NCBI GenBank assembly: GCA_016713025.1
Contig: JADJPZ010000003.1
Coordinates: forward strand, 62,001-126,000
Source of the DNA: Saprospiraceae bacterium
GTDB taxonomy: Bacteria; Bacteroidota; Bacteroidia; Chitinophagales; Saprospiraceae
Reading direction: 5' to 3'
Length of the DNA stretch: 64,000 nt
A program made the translations under genes and the position numbers. Shown here in pieces: positions 51,181-60,190 of this stretch (the first letter of the stretch is position 1; each line of letters opens with the position of its first letter). The notes below the pieces were generated by a model that saw only the letters and a list, made by a program, of their open reading frames with translations, ran no database searches and had not been told where the DNA came from.

Positions 51181-52688
51181 TGGATATTTGTTCTCCATTG
51201 TTCAAATGATTTTATGGTAGGAAATATGATGGGTTTTATGCCTGATTCAATCATCAATGTAGCTGTTTCTCCACCTGCACAGCTATGTATGACGGATGTT
51301 TTAGTAAAAGAATTGTATGTTTTAAATTGTGAGAAACTACTCCAGAATACCATATCTGCTTCTTGGATAGCCTTAATGATACCTTGGTTATTTTTCGCAA
51401 TCAAATTATAGTAACCAACAGCTTTTATACCTTTTAGTTTCCACCTTTGTGCGCCGGTATGATGTGACAATATGGTAATGTCATTCAGCTTGCTTTGAAT
51501 AAGAGGCATCTTAACGATTGACTCCAGATATTCAAAACCCATTCCATCTGTTGAACCTGATACCCAAATGCCTGCTTTGGCCAGATCGTACCACGTTTTG
51601 CTACCTGCAGCCCAGAAATTTTTATATTTTATGGATTGCAGAATATCTCTGTTTTGCGCGATTTTGGGATTAGCCACAAAAACATGATTGGTTGCGATTT
51701 CATGTTTTTTGTCCGACCATTGATAGTCAAAAAAATCTTTCATGACTTCATTGGTGGCAAATATATGAGTTAATCCAGACATAGATTGCGGCAGATTGGT
51801 CCATTCACTGATGGTATTTCCAGCACCATCAATACCGGCTGCATAGATGTGCTCTCCATAACGTGTAGAAATGGTGGTCACCCCGAATTTCTGACTACAT
51901 CCTGATCCAAATGTTCTGGCTTTAGATTTTTCGGCAACAGCCGTTTGCATCAAAAGGTCATCAGATATTTTTTTAAGTAAGGTACAAATAGCGGCATTAT
52001 CCGGCTTTCCTTCTGCTACTATCATACCCTGACATGGAGCAGGTGTACATTCTATTAGTGGCAGGATCATGATTTTTTTAGTATCCAGCAATTGCCTTAA
52101 TTCCCCTTTTTTATCACCATAAGTCAACAATCTGTTCAGCCCGGCTGTAGCCAGTATGATGCCATCGTAATCCCCATTATCCAGTTTTTGGAGCCTGGTA
52201 TCTACATTGCCACGTATAGATTTTGTTTCTATTTCTATTTTGTCATGCAACTGAGGCAAAGCCTTTTTCAGAAACTTAACCACCATTTCTTCACGTCTTG
52301 GCGAAGAAGTTCCTATGATGACGTTTTGTTTGTTTATTAATTTTTGGATGATATTTTCATTAAATATTGCCACGTCCCGATGGTCATTCCTTTCGATGAG
52401 TGCAAAAGCATCATGACTAAAAAAATGCTCCGAACTCATATCTTTTAGCGAGTGAACTGCAATGTCAGCTTTGCCTTCCCGGAGCTCCTGGAATATGTCC
52501 GCGGTAAAAAAGTCCATTCCGTTCAAGGAAGATAATGGCAGATCGACCAATCGGTCCCCTTTGCTGGTCATACCACGAATGACTACATCAGTTTCAGGTT
52601 TAAGTTTTATTATTTTTGACCTGACCAACTCAGCCTGTATCAGACTCAGCTTACTCGCCCTGCACACAATAGTAATCTTATCCACCAA
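51177..52688 (-). CDS. hemCD: Fused porphobilinogen deaminase and uroporphyrinogen-III synthase
   Basis: A 503-residue two-enzyme protein. Residues about 1-300 are HemC: CRASKLSLIQAELVRSKI at the start, HSLKDM near residue 80, GTSSPRREEMVVKFL, and the cofactor loop FGSGCSQKFG with the Cys that carries the dipyrromethane. HemC normally has RxxGGCxxPxG in this place, so the loop is divergent (GSGCSQKFG). Residues about 300-503 are HemD-like: NFWAAGSKTWYDLAKAGIWVSG and VIHSCAGGETATLMIESGIKPI. It overlaps the upstream synthase gene by 11 bases and hemB by 4. The fusion would make uroporphyrinogen III from porphobilinogen in one chain. Confidence 0.9.
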   Translation of the reverse strand: MVDKITIVCRASKLSLIQAELVRSKIIKLKPETDVVIRGMTSKGDRLVDLPLSSLNGMDFFTADIFQELREGKADIAVHSLKDMSSEHFFSHDAFALIERNDHRDVAIFNENIIQKLINKQNVIIGTSSPRREEMVVKFLKKALPQLHDKIEIETKSIRGNVDTRLQKLDNGDYDGIILATAGLNRLLTYGDKKGELRQLLDTKKIMILPLIECTPAPCQGMIVAEGKPDNAAICTLLKKISDDLLMQTAVAEKSKARTFGSGCSQKFGVTTISTRYGEHIYAAGIDGAGNTISEWTNLPQSMSGLTHIFATNEVMKDFFDYQWSDKKHEIATNHVFVANPKIAQNRDILQSIKYKNFWAAGSKTWYDLAKAGIWVSGSTDGMGFEYLESIVKMPLIQSKLNDITILSHHTGAQRWKLKGIKAVGYYNLIAKNNQGIIKAIQEADMVFWSSFSQFKTYNSFTKTSVIHSCAGGETATLMIESGIKPIIFPTIKSFEQWRTNIQ

Positions 52689-53871
52689 TACACTTTTTTA
52701 AACTTTGCACAAGATGATAAATCTGATCTTCATTATGTGCAGATGTGATGATGACTCTTAAGCATTCTTCACCCAGCGGAACTGTCGGATAATTAATAGG
52801 TTGAATGTAAATAGCGAAATCACGAAGCAATTGATCAGCAATAGACTTACACTTTTCAGGATTACCTACTTTAATGGGTGTTATATGTGATTGGTTAAAA
52901 GTGAATGGTATGCCTTCTTCAGTCAACAAATTCCTGAATAAATGTACCATAGTCTTCATTTTATGCACACGTTCTTTATCTTTTTTTATTAATTCAATAC
53001 TAGCTTCTGCTGCATTGCAAACTGCCGGAGGCAGTGAGGTAGTGAAGATAAACCCACTGCCAAAACTGCGTACAAAATCCACCACTTCAGCAGAAGATGC
53101 TATGTATCCCCCAAAAGTTCCGATGGCTTTGGACAATGTGCCATTGATGATATCAGGCTTTATTGCAGCCAGGTCTTTAAAACTATATCCCGCATTTTTA
53201 ACTCCATACATCCCCACGGCATGGACTTCATCAACATAAGTCATGGCCTTGTATTTTTGAGCTAATTCTATAATTTCGGCCACTGGAGCAACATGACCAT
53301 TCATACTGTAAATGGATTCAAAAACTACAATTTTTGGCGCATAGGGGTCAGCTTTTGATATTTGATATTCCAGATCACCGATATCATTGTGCCTGAAGAC
53401 AAATTTTTTATTTCCGGCTGACCGTATTCCTTCGATTAGTGATGCATGGTTCTTTTCATCAGAGAAAAAGATGAGTTCAGGTATCCTTCTCCCCAATGTT
53501 TGCAAAGTAGCGAGATTGGCCATATAGGCACTGCCAAAAAGTAAAGCTGCTTCTTTTCCGTGCCACTGGCTCAGTGTTTTTTCCAATGAAATATGAGCAT
53601 TCGTAGTACCAGAGATATTACGAGTGCCACCGCTGCTCACTCCATATTTTGAACCTGACTGAACAAAAGCCTGAATGACCTCCCGATGGGTACTCATACC
53701 AAGATAATCATTGCTGCAGTAATTTACAGCTTTGACCCAGGTGCCGTCTTTATTATATTTTATAAAGGGATTACCTGCATCGTCTTTTACCTGATGCAAA
53801 AAGTGCCTGTAATTGCCATTAATCTTGAGTGCGGTCAGGTGCTGAGAAATGTGCCGGTGTATATCAAACAT
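52678..53871 (-). CDS. hemA: 5-Aminolevulinate synthase (C4/Shemin pathway)
   Basis: PLP enzyme condensing glycine and succinyl-CoA to 5-aminolevulinate. It is a class II alpha-oxoamine synthase; the features point to ALA synthase rather than the biotin or threonine-degradation relatives: VNYCSNDYLGM, SSGGTRNISGTT, ESIYSMNGHVAPV, YVDEVHAVGMYG, the PLP lysine in NGTLSKAIGTFGGY, FTTSLPP and QPINYPTVPLGEECLR. From the Met at 53871 (MFDIHRHISQHL) it has 397 residues, the bacterial ALAS length; an upstream frame to 53970 lacks similarity. It leads a haem cluster with hemCD and hemB. Most Bacteroidota make ALA by the C5 route, so a C4 enzyme here is notable. Confidence 0.9.
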   Translation of the reverse strand: MFDIHRHISQHLTALKINGNYRHFLHQVKDDAGNPFIKYNKDGTWVKAVNYCSNDYLGMSTHREVIQAFVQSGSKYGVSSGGTRNISGTTNAHISLEKTLSQWHGKEAALLFGSAYMANLATLQTLGRRIPELIFFSDEKNHASLIEGIRSAGNKKFVFRHNDIGDLEYQISKADPYAPKIVVFESIYSMNGHVAPVAEIIELAQKYKAMTYVDEVHAVGMYGVKNAGYSFKDLAAIKPDIINGTLSKAIGTFGGYIASSAEVVDFVRSFGSGFIFTTSLPPAVCNAAEASIELIKKDKERVHKMKTMVHLFRNLLTEEGIPFTFNQSHITPIKVGNPEKCKSIADQLLRDFAIYIQPINYPTVPLGEECLRVIITSAHNEDQIYHLVQSLKKCIGG

Positions 53872-53959
53872 TTTCTGATTTATGCCAGCAAAGATATGGT
53901 AAAATAAGTTATACAGTTCGCCAAAACAAACTTTAATGCCACCTTGAACCAATAGTACC

Positions 53960-54403
53960 TTACAATACAATCTCCTCTTCCTGATAATACTCTTTATCTC
54001 CCTGTTGCCAGTTGATCTTGATCTTCCATCTCCCTGGCTTTACTTTATCTACAGGAAATGTGTAAGTAGCTCCTTTACCCAAATCAAAATCGTACTTGAC
54101 ATCTGAATATTCTGAATACGGATTGTAAAGCAAAATCTTTCCTGATGTAACTGATGATGAGTCTGTAGGAAAAGTCAAGACAACTTCTTTATTCTCTTTT
54201 TTATATTCTGACTTTACCTTTATGGCCAGATCAGCAGTATTTTGCTTTTTATTATAATGTTGCTGATAATTGATGTCTTCGTCATAATAGTTTTTTACAA
54301 CAAGGCTATCATGTACCTGACTTGATTGGTACAATACAAATGCCAATGTCCCGACAAAGAGTATAAAAAATATCACCAGTCCTGTTCCCCAATTGAATTT
54401 CAT
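53960..54403 (-). CDS. fixH: FixH-like cbb3 oxidase assembly protein
   Basis: A 147-residue membrane-anchored protein. One N-terminal helix (LVIFFILFVGTLAFVLY) is followed by the family stretch LVVKNYYDEDINYQQHYNKKQN and a beta-rich periplasmic domain (GKILLYNPYSEYSDV, VKPGRWKIKINWQQGDKEYYQEEEI). FixH helps assemble cytochrome cbb3, possibly with the CcoG and copper-handling proteins. In most clusters it directly follows ccoG; here a toxin-antitoxin pair and a terminator separate them. Its end lies close to the start region of the ALA synthase gene. Confidence 0.9.
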   Translation of the reverse strand: MKFNWGTGLVIFFILFVGTLAFVLYQSSQVHDSLVVKNYYDEDINYQQHYNKKQNTADLAIKVKSEYKKENKEVVLTFPTDSSSVTSGKILLYNPYSEYSDVKYDFDLGKGATYTFPVDKVKPGRWKIKINWQQGDKEYYQEEEIVL

Positions 54404-54437
54404 AAATGTTTTTGATTTAAAGGTTATATTTAATTTG

Positions 54438-54851
54438 CTATTTATTGAACCGTTTTAAAAACTCTCCGGAAGAGATGTAAGAAACATTTGGAAAATCAAT
54501 ATGCTTTAACTCGTCAAAATGTTTATCTTCAGTTATAATATAATCAGCATTTCCTGCGACAGCACAATCGACAAACTTATTGTCATCAGGATCTTGAACA
54601 ATCAAATTCCATGAATAATATGGCCTTACATAAATTAAAGATGGTAGTTCTAAAATAAATTTTAAATATTTATCTGCTATAAAAACCCCCATTTTTTTTG
54701 TAAAAACTTCTTCATATTCCAATAAAATTTCATTTGATAAGCACAAAGAAATATTTCCTGATTTCAACATCAAAAATAAAGGATGTAAAGATGATTTAGG
54801 AGAAGGACATACTAACATCACATTTGTGTCTAAAACAACCACCATTTTCAT
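54438..54851 (-). CDS. PIN-domain toxin (COG1569 type)
   Basis: A 137-residue PIN-domain ribonuclease. The acidic active-site residues are seen: first Asp in VVVLDTNVML, a middle Glu in LSNEILLEYEEV, then Asp in IVQDPDDNKFVDCAVAGNADYIITEDKHFDEL. Proteins of this kind (putative toxin, PIN family) are toxins of type II systems that cut RNA. The gene overlaps its partner by 4 bases, and the pair is flanked by cbb3 genes. It lies in the same direction as fixH and ccoG. Activity and targets are not known. Confidence 0.88.
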   Translation of the reverse strand: MKMVVVLDTNVMLVCPSPKSSLHPLFLMLKSGNISLCLSNEILLEYEEVFTKKMGVFIADKYLKFILELPSLIYVRPYYSWNLIVQDPDDNKFVDCAVAGNADYIITEDKHFDELKHIDFPNVSYISSGEFLKRFNK

Positions 54852-55069
54852 GAAGAATTCTTAATTAGATATGGTGTTCGAAAGTGTTCATTCAGTAAGC
54901 CATCAGGATGAATACCCATTTCTTCAAACTTTTCATCAACTAGTTCACTTAACTCTTTTGCGCGATATTCAAGCAAATAAGCTTTGAACTCCTTCAATTC
55001 TTTTTTACTCATTGGACTGGAAAATATTTTTAATATTTCAAGTTGAGCATTGGTCAATTTGCTTGTCAT
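54848..55069 (-). CDS. Antitoxin-like partner of the PIN toxin
   Basis: A 73-residue protein, mostly helical and charged: LTNAQLEILKIFSSPMSKKELKEFKAYLLEYRAKELSELVDEKFEEMG. The N-terminal part recalls a small HTH or ribbon-like antitoxin domain, and the C-terminal tail (LNEHFRTPYLIKNSS) would wrap the toxin. It is encoded immediately upstream of the PIN gene with a 4-base overlap, the classic type II order. No named family is certain. Assignment rests on the partner gene. Confidence 0.75.
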   Translation of the reverse strand: MTSKLTNAQLEILKIFSSPMSKKELKEFKAYLLEYRAKELSELVDEKFEEMGIHPDGLLNEHFRTPYLIKNSS

Positions 55070-55118
55070 AACATAAAGTTTATTGTAAAAATAAAATGTA
55101 ACGATTTTAAGTTAATAA

Positions 55119-55168
55119 AAAAGCCTGTGATTGCGACTTATGGCATTTTCAACAATCAACAGGCTTTA
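55119..55168 (-). terminator. Hairpin terminator after ccoG
   Basis: AAAGCCTGTGATTG and CAATCAACAGGCTTT form a stem with one mismatch. On the minus strand the 3' arm is followed by a T-run (complement of AATAAAAAAG). It separates ccoG from the toxin-antitoxin pair. Confidence 0.75.
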
Positions 55169-55179
55169 TATGTTCATGA

Positions 55180-56652
55180 TCACTTTATTGGACCAAAAAA
55201 AGTCGTCTTGACCTTAGTGACCAGCTTACCTTCTGAATATACTCCAACTACAATCTTGTTTTTACCTCCTTCAAGTTGTCCCTTTGGAATTTTGATAAAA
55301 AGAGCACCTTCGGCTTTGTTATTTTTTTCTACTGATGGACTCTTACCGCCTACTATTTCAAATGTTCCGGATGATGGTTCCAGCATTCTGAATTCCATCT
55401 TATAAGTATCATTGGTTTTATTGATCATCTGATAGTTGTACAGATTGCTTATGGTGCCATCAGCATTTTCCTGAGACAATAAACCACCGGTTCTAAGCAA
55501 TAATACCTCGACATCGGATCTCAGACTAAATAAAACCACTTCCAGAATGATCAATCCCAACAATACCCCGGTATAGGCAATACTTCTTGGGTTAATCAGT
55601 TTATTCTCCTTTTTTGTGATCCCTTCTATACTATCTATACGAATCAAACCTTTAGGCCGATCAATTTTTTCCATCACTTCATCACACGCATCCATACACG
55701 CTGTACAGTTGACACACTCGAGTTGTGTGCCATTTCTGATATCTATACCTGTAGGACAGACATGAATACAAAGCTTGCAGTCTATACAATCTCCAAGTTT
55801 ATTCTGCACTGAGGCTATATAATCTTCGGTAGCATCGACAGTAGCAATAGCAGCGGGTTGGGAGATGGTTTTATTTTTTTGAATTTTACCCCTTGGCTCA
55901 CCCCTTACAAAATCATACGCTACTACCAGTGATTTATTATCCAGCATCACTCCCTGTAGTCTTCCGTATGGGCAAATTGTAGTACATACCTGCTCCCTCA
56001 ATCTGGCAAAAACAATATAAAAAGCAAATGAAAAAATAATCATGGCAATAAATCCACCCATATGCTCAGCAACAGGCTCCTGTATGATTTTTACCACATC
56101 ATCAAGTCCTATAATATAAGCCAAAAATGTATTGGAAATGAGTACAGCAATACCAAAAAATATCGCTTGTTTACTTACCCTTTTGATGATTTTGTCCGCT
56201 GTCCATGGTGCGGCATCCAGTTTTTTCTGTGCGTTGTAGTCTCCATCTATGGCATACTCTATCCTTCTGTAAACTAACTCCATAAATACAGTTTGCGGGC
56301 AAATCCACCCACAAAACAATCTTCCGAAAATAACCGTAAATAAAATGATGAAGACCAGAAGAATGAGCATTGCTATAGCAAAGAGATAAAAATCCTGTGG
56401 TCCGAAATGGATTCCAAACAAGATAAAATTGCGCTCGAGGATATTGAATAAGACAAATGGTTCGCCATTAACCTTAATAAAAGGCAGTCCAAACAAGATG
56501 ATCAGAAACAAATACGATAACCAAATTCTGTAATTCGTAAATTTGCCCGATGGCTTCTTTGGATATATCCAAATCCTTTTTCCACTTTTGTCTACAGTAG
56601 AGATTTTATCTCTGAACTGCTCATCCGCCGGATTATGTATATCTGAAGACAT
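55180..56652 (-). CDS. ccoG: CcoG/FixG cbb3 oxidase accessory ferredoxin
   Basis: A 490-residue membrane protein required for cbb3 oxidase assembly, thought to reduce copper. It has about five helices; an early GRLFCGWICPQTVFMELVYRRIEYAIDG is the family hallmark. Two ferredoxin cluster motifs follow, CIDCKLCIHVCPTGID and CVNCTACMDACDEVM (around residues 290-330), and a beta-rich C-terminal periplasmic domain closes the chain (FFGPIK end). Normal length. It sits 138 bases downstream of ccoP with a terminator between them, so it may have its own promoter. Confidence 0.95.
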   Translation of the reverse strand: MSSDIHNPADEQFRDKISTVDKSGKRIWIYPKKPSGKFTNYRIWLSYLFLIILFGLPFIKVNGEPFVLFNILERNFILFGIHFGPQDFYLFAIAMLILLVFIILFTVIFGRLFCGWICPQTVFMELVYRRIEYAIDGDYNAQKKLDAAPWTADKIIKRVSKQAIFFGIAVLISNTFLAYIIGLDDVVKIIQEPVAEHMGGFIAMIIFSFAFYIVFARLREQVCTTICPYGRLQGVMLDNKSLVVAYDFVRGEPRGKIQKNKTISQPAAIATVDATEDYIASVQNKLGDCIDCKLCIHVCPTGIDIRNGTQLECVNCTACMDACDEVMEKIDRPKGLIRIDSIEGITKKENKLINPRSIAYTGVLLGLIILEVVLFSLRSDVEVLLLRTGGLLSQENADGTISNLYNYQMINKTNDTYKMEFRMLEPSSGTFEIVGGKSPSVEKNNKAEGALFIKIPKGQLEGGKNKIVVGVYSEGKLVTKVKTTFFGPIK

Positions 56653-56727
56653 TGAATATCAATTTATTGATGCAAATTTATGTTAAAATATTGACCCGTT
56701 TTGTAACTTTTGTTGCTTAAACAAAAA

Positions 56728-56763
56728 ATGACAGGATGTATTGTAAACTTCCACCCTGTCATT
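56728..56763 (-). terminator. Intrinsic terminator after ccoP
   Basis: AATGACAGG and CCTGTCATT form a perfect 9-base stem with an 18-base loop. On the minus strand it runs into TTTTTTG. It lies 27 bases past the ccoP stop. Confidence 0.75.
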
Positions 56764-56789
56764 CAACTCATATTATTCAAAAAATTTAT

Positions 56790-57797
56790 CTATTTGGCTG
56801 GTTGAGCCACAGCTGTTGTATCTGATTTTGCAGGACTTGCCTGACCCACGGAAACAGTATCCGTTGCTGCGCCACCACCTGTAGCACCGGGCTCATACAA
56901 GTCGCCCTGAGGAGCTTTCGGATTGGCCGGATTACTTCCTTGCAATGACAAAATATAACTAGCTATTTTTTGCATAGAGCCTGGCTTTATTTGTGCTTGC
57001 CAGGAAACCATACCTTTTTCTGGCACACCATAATTAATGGTCTTAAATAAATCATTGATGCTGCCGCCATGAAGCCAGTATTTATCAGTCAAGTTCGGAC
57101 CAATGGCATTACCTTCCAAATTTTCCCCGTGGCACGTTTTACAAGTATTGGCTGCAAAGAGTTCTTTCCCTTCTGCTATAGCTGCTGCATCTGTAAGCAA
57201 AGTTACAGTCTTTTCATCAACAGCATTAGCTTGAGTTGCAAGAAATTTGGCTTTTTCAGCTTCACCCATTTCCATAGCTGCTATATATTCCTGCTCCTGG
57301 CTTGGACCTTTATCAGATACATGATAGTACCATAGATATACTGCAGCCCAGATAATCGTACCATAAAACAACCATAACCACCAAGGTGGCAGCGAATTGT
57401 CCAGTTCGCGAATACCGTCATACTCATGACCCAGATCTATATCCTGCTCTTTGTCTTTTGGTACCAGATTCCAGGCTTTTTCTGATATGGTGCTCCAGAT
57501 AGACCCTGATGCTGTCAGGTTTGCTTTTTCCAAACCTTCAGGACCATATTTTTCCAGAAGTTTCATCTTTTGAATTTCTATCAGTGCCCATATAAGGCTT
57601 AGACCTGCCAATATAACACCTATCAATACAAGCACTGCAAGTACCAAAAATATGTTATTGTATGCGAGATTAAATACATTTGGAGCAGCTTGAGCTCCGG
57701 CATCTTCAGCTGGCGCAGCATCCTGTGCATAGATACTTACAGCTCCTGCTAAAGTTGTGATATATAGTATGATGGTTATAAAAAGCTTCTTCATCAT
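56790..57797 (-). CDS. ccoP: Cytochrome cbb3 oxidase subunit CcoP, single-haem form
   Basis: A 335-residue subunit III. It begins with a signal-like helix, then a second helix (FLVLAVLVLIGVILAGLSLIW) and a CcoP_N-type helix (PPWWLWLFYGTIIWAAVYLWYYH) with the typical Trp-rich start. Only one haem c site is seen, CKTCHGENLEGNAIGPNL, whereas proteobacterial CcoP has two. The C-terminal 50 residues are low-complexity (Pro, Ala, Thr). Single-haem CcoP is common in Bacteroidota clusters. It carries electrons to the CcoNO core. It lies between ccoQ and ccoG. Confidence 0.93.
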   Translation of the reverse strand: MMKKLFITIILYITTLAGAVSIYAQDAAPAEDAGAQAAPNVFNLAYNNIFLVLAVLVLIGVILAGLSLIWALIEIQKMKLLEKYGPEGLEKANLTASGSIWSTISEKAWNLVPKDKEQDIDLGHEYDGIRELDNSLPPWWLWLFYGTIIWAAVYLWYYHVSDKGPSQEQEYIAAMEMGEAEKAKFLATQANAVDEKTVTLLTDAAAIAEGKELFAANTCKTCHGENLEGNAIGPNLTDKYWLHGGSINDLFKTINYGVPEKGMVSWQAQIKPGSMQKIASYILSLQGSNPANPKAPQGDLYEPGATGGGAATDTVSVGQASPAKSDTTAVAQPAK

Positions 57798-57848
57798 TTA
57801 TTTTTTGTTTTGTGAATAAATTATTTAAATTCTTTTTGACTTTCAATA

Positions 57849-58013
57849 TCAAGCGTCATCATCCAATGGAAGGCTTTCCATATGTTTTATCGCCTGTGTA
57901 TCTTTTCTAAGTGCTAACCACACTCCGATAGAAAATACTGTCAAAAAAGTCAGTAAGGCGAAGATGGCCATCCAATTGAAATTGCCTGCTTCCTGTAATA
58001 TATATTTTGCCAT
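57849..58013 (-). CDS. ccoQ: CcoQ-like small subunit of cbb3 oxidase
   Basis: A 54-residue protein in the gap between ccoNO and ccoP. Translated from 58013 it starts MAKYILQEAGNFNWMAIF, has one transmembrane helix (ALLTFLTVFSIGVWLAL), and ends with a charged tail RKDTQAIKHMESLPLDDDA. Size, single helix and the position between ccoNO and ccoP match CcoQ/FixQ, which stabilises the oxidase. It starts 27 bases after the ccoNO stop and ends about 50 before ccoP. It is too short for many gene callers. Confidence 0.85.
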   Translation of the reverse strand: MAKYILQEAGNFNWMAIFALLTFLTVFSIGVWLALRKDTQAIKHMESLPLDDDA

Positions 58014-58040
58014 TTTTTACCTCTTTAATTTGTAAGGAGT

Positions 58041-60170
58041 TTATTTAGATGGTGTTTTTACCTTAATATCAGTACCCAATCGCTGCAGATAACTTATCAA
58101 AGCCACAATTTCTTTGTTTTCCAATCCTTCCTGTGAGATCTTATCTTTTGCTAAATTTTCACTAATCTTTTTGGCCTGCGCTTTCAGATCATCAACAGCT
58201 TTTTCAGCATAGCCATCAGGATATGGTGTCCCCAAAGACTGCAATGATTTGATTTTAGCTGCGGTATAGCTTGTATTAAGATCTTTTTTAAACAAGCCAG
58301 GATAAGTCGGCATGATAGAACCCGGTGCCATAGATGTAGGATCATACATATGGTTATAATGCCAGCTGTTCGAATATTTTCCACCCACTCTGTGCAGATC
58401 TGGACCTGTACGCTTACTACCCCATTGGAACGGTCGGTCGTAAATGAATTCTCCAGATTTTGAGTATTCGCCATATCTCTCTGTCTCTGATCTGAAAGGT
58501 CTCACCATCTGTGAGTGACAAGTATAACAACCTTCCCTGATATATATATCCCGACCTTCCAGCTCAAGGGGTGTATATGGTTTTACTGATGCTATTTTAG
58601 GCACATTGTTATCGATCATCATCATAGGTGCTATTTCTATCAATGTACCTATAAGTATCAAAACGGCACTAAGCAATAACATCTGAATAGGTCTCCTTTC
58701 TATCCATTTGTGCCAGTATTCATTATTATGCGCTTCGTATGTTATTCTTGCCGGAGCTGATGCCTCCTGATTAGCGATAAGGCTACCGGATTGCACTGTT
58801 TTATACAGGTTGTATATCAATACAAAGATACCTGAGAAAAACAATGTACCACCTATGGCCCTGAGCATATACATTGGTAAGATTTGTGTCACTGTTTCAA
58901 GGAAGTTTCCATACTGGAGGAAGCCATCAGGTGTAAACTGCTTCCACATCAATGATTGTGTCCATCCTGCCCAATACAGTGGAATAGCATATACCAATAT
59001 ACCCATCGTACCGATCCAGAAGTGAATATTTGCAAGTTTATTGGAATATAGTTTAGTGCCGTAAATTCTTGGTATCAGCCAATACAGCATACCGAAAGTC
59101 AACATACCATTCCAGCCCAAAGCACCTATATGTACGTGACCAACAGTCCAGTCAGTATAGTGCGTGATGGCATTCAATGATTTGACAGAAAGTAGTGGTC
59201 CTTCCAGTGTAGCCATACCATAAGCTGTAACAGCTACCACAAAAAACTTAAGAACAGGGTCTGTCCTCACTTTGTCCCATACACCTCTCAGTGTCAAAAG
59301 ACCATTCAACATACCACCCCATGAAGGAGCGATCAGCATGATAGAAAATACTGTACCCAATGACTGTGCCCAGTCAGGAAGTGAAGTATATAATAAGTGG
59401 TGAGGTCCAGCCCATATATATATAAATATCAATGCCCAAAAGTGGATGATGGACAATTTGTATGAATAAACAGGTCTGTTTGCAGCTTTTGGCATAAAAT
59501 AATACATCAATCCCAAATACGGCGTAGTAAGGAAAAATGCCACCGCATTGTGACCATACCACCATTGGATCAATGCATCCTGCACTCCCGCAAAGACTGA
59601 ATACCCATGTGTAAGACTATAAGGCAGTTGCAAACTGTTTACTACGTGAAGGACAGTAACTGTGATCCATGTAGCAATATAAAACCAAATGGCTACATAA
59701 ATGTGATTTTCACGTCTTTTGATAAGTGTACCAAACATATTGATACCAAACACGATCCACACAACCGCTATAGCAAGGTCTATAGGCCATATCAGCTCTG
59801 CATATTCTTTACCTGAAGTGAGACCCAATGGTAAAGTGATCGCCGCAGCCAAAATGATAAGTTGCCAGCCCCAAAAATGGATATTGGACAGTGTGTCGCT
59901 AAACATTCGGGTTTTAAGCAATCTTTGGAGAGAGTAATAGACTCCCGTAAAAATACCATTTCCTACAAACGCAAAGATCACAGCATTGGTATGAAGCGGT
60001 CTTAGCCGGCCAAAAGACAACTCGGATACACCTAAGTTGAGTGAAGGAAATACTAATTGAAAGGCAACAATGACACCCACTAACATCCCGATAACTCCGA
60101 AGATAATCGAAGCCCAGGCGAAGTTGCCTACTACCTTGTTGTCGTAACTAAATGTTTCTAAATTTGCCAT
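58041..60170 (-). CDS. ccoNO: Fused CcoN-CcoO core of cytochrome cbb3 oxidase
   Basis: A 709-residue terminal oxidase subunit. Residues about 1-480 are CcoN, the haem-copper catalytic subunit: 12 helices, HTNAVIFAFVGNGIF (low-spin haem His), WWYGHNAVAFFLTTPYLGLMYYFMP (CuB His), and WTVGHVHIGALGWNGM (CuB/haem region). Residues about 510-709 are CcoO: one helix then the haem c motif CYTCHSQMVRPF and MAPGSIMPTYPGL (Met ligand). The N/O fusion is typical of Bacteroidota. It reduces oxygen at low oxygen levels while pumping protons. Neighbours ccoS upstream and ccoQ, ccoP downstream complete the cluster. Confidence 0.97.
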   Translation of the reverse strand: MANLETFSYDNKVVGNFAWASIIFGVIGMLVGVIVAFQLVFPSLNLGVSELSFGRLRPLHTNAVIFAFVGNGIFTGVYYSLQRLLKTRMFSDTLSNIHFWGWQLIILAAAITLPLGLTSGKEYAELIWPIDLAIAVVWIVFGINMFGTLIKRRENHIYVAIWFYIATWITVTVLHVVNSLQLPYSLTHGYSVFAGVQDALIQWWYGHNAVAFFLTTPYLGLMYYFMPKAANRPVYSYKLSIIHFWALIFIYIWAGPHHLLYTSLPDWAQSLGTVFSIMLIAPSWGGMLNGLLTLRGVWDKVRTDPVLKFFVVAVTAYGMATLEGPLLSVKSLNAITHYTDWTVGHVHIGALGWNGMLTFGMLYWLIPRIYGTKLYSNKLANIHFWIGTMGILVYAIPLYWAGWTQSLMWKQFTPDGFLQYGNFLETVTQILPMYMLRAIGGTLFFSGIFVLIYNLYKTVQSGSLIANQEASAPARITYEAHNNEYWHKWIERRPIQMLLLSAVLILIGTLIEIAPMMMIDNNVPKIASVKPYTPLELEGRDIYIREGCYTCHSQMVRPFRSETERYGEYSKSGEFIYDRPFQWGSKRTGPDLHRVGGKYSNSWHYNHMYDPTSMAPGSIMPTYPGLFKKDLNTSYTAAKIKSLQSLGTPYPDGYAEKAVDDLKAQAKKISENLAKDKISQEGLENKEIVALISYLQRLGTDIKVKTPSK

Positions 60171-60190
60171 AAGTCAGATTTTAAATATTA

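Noticed and set aside
53872..53970. Upstream extension of the ALA synthase frame
   Set aside because: The extra 33 residues overlap fixH's end and resemble no ALAS N-terminus; the Met at 53871 gives the normal length.
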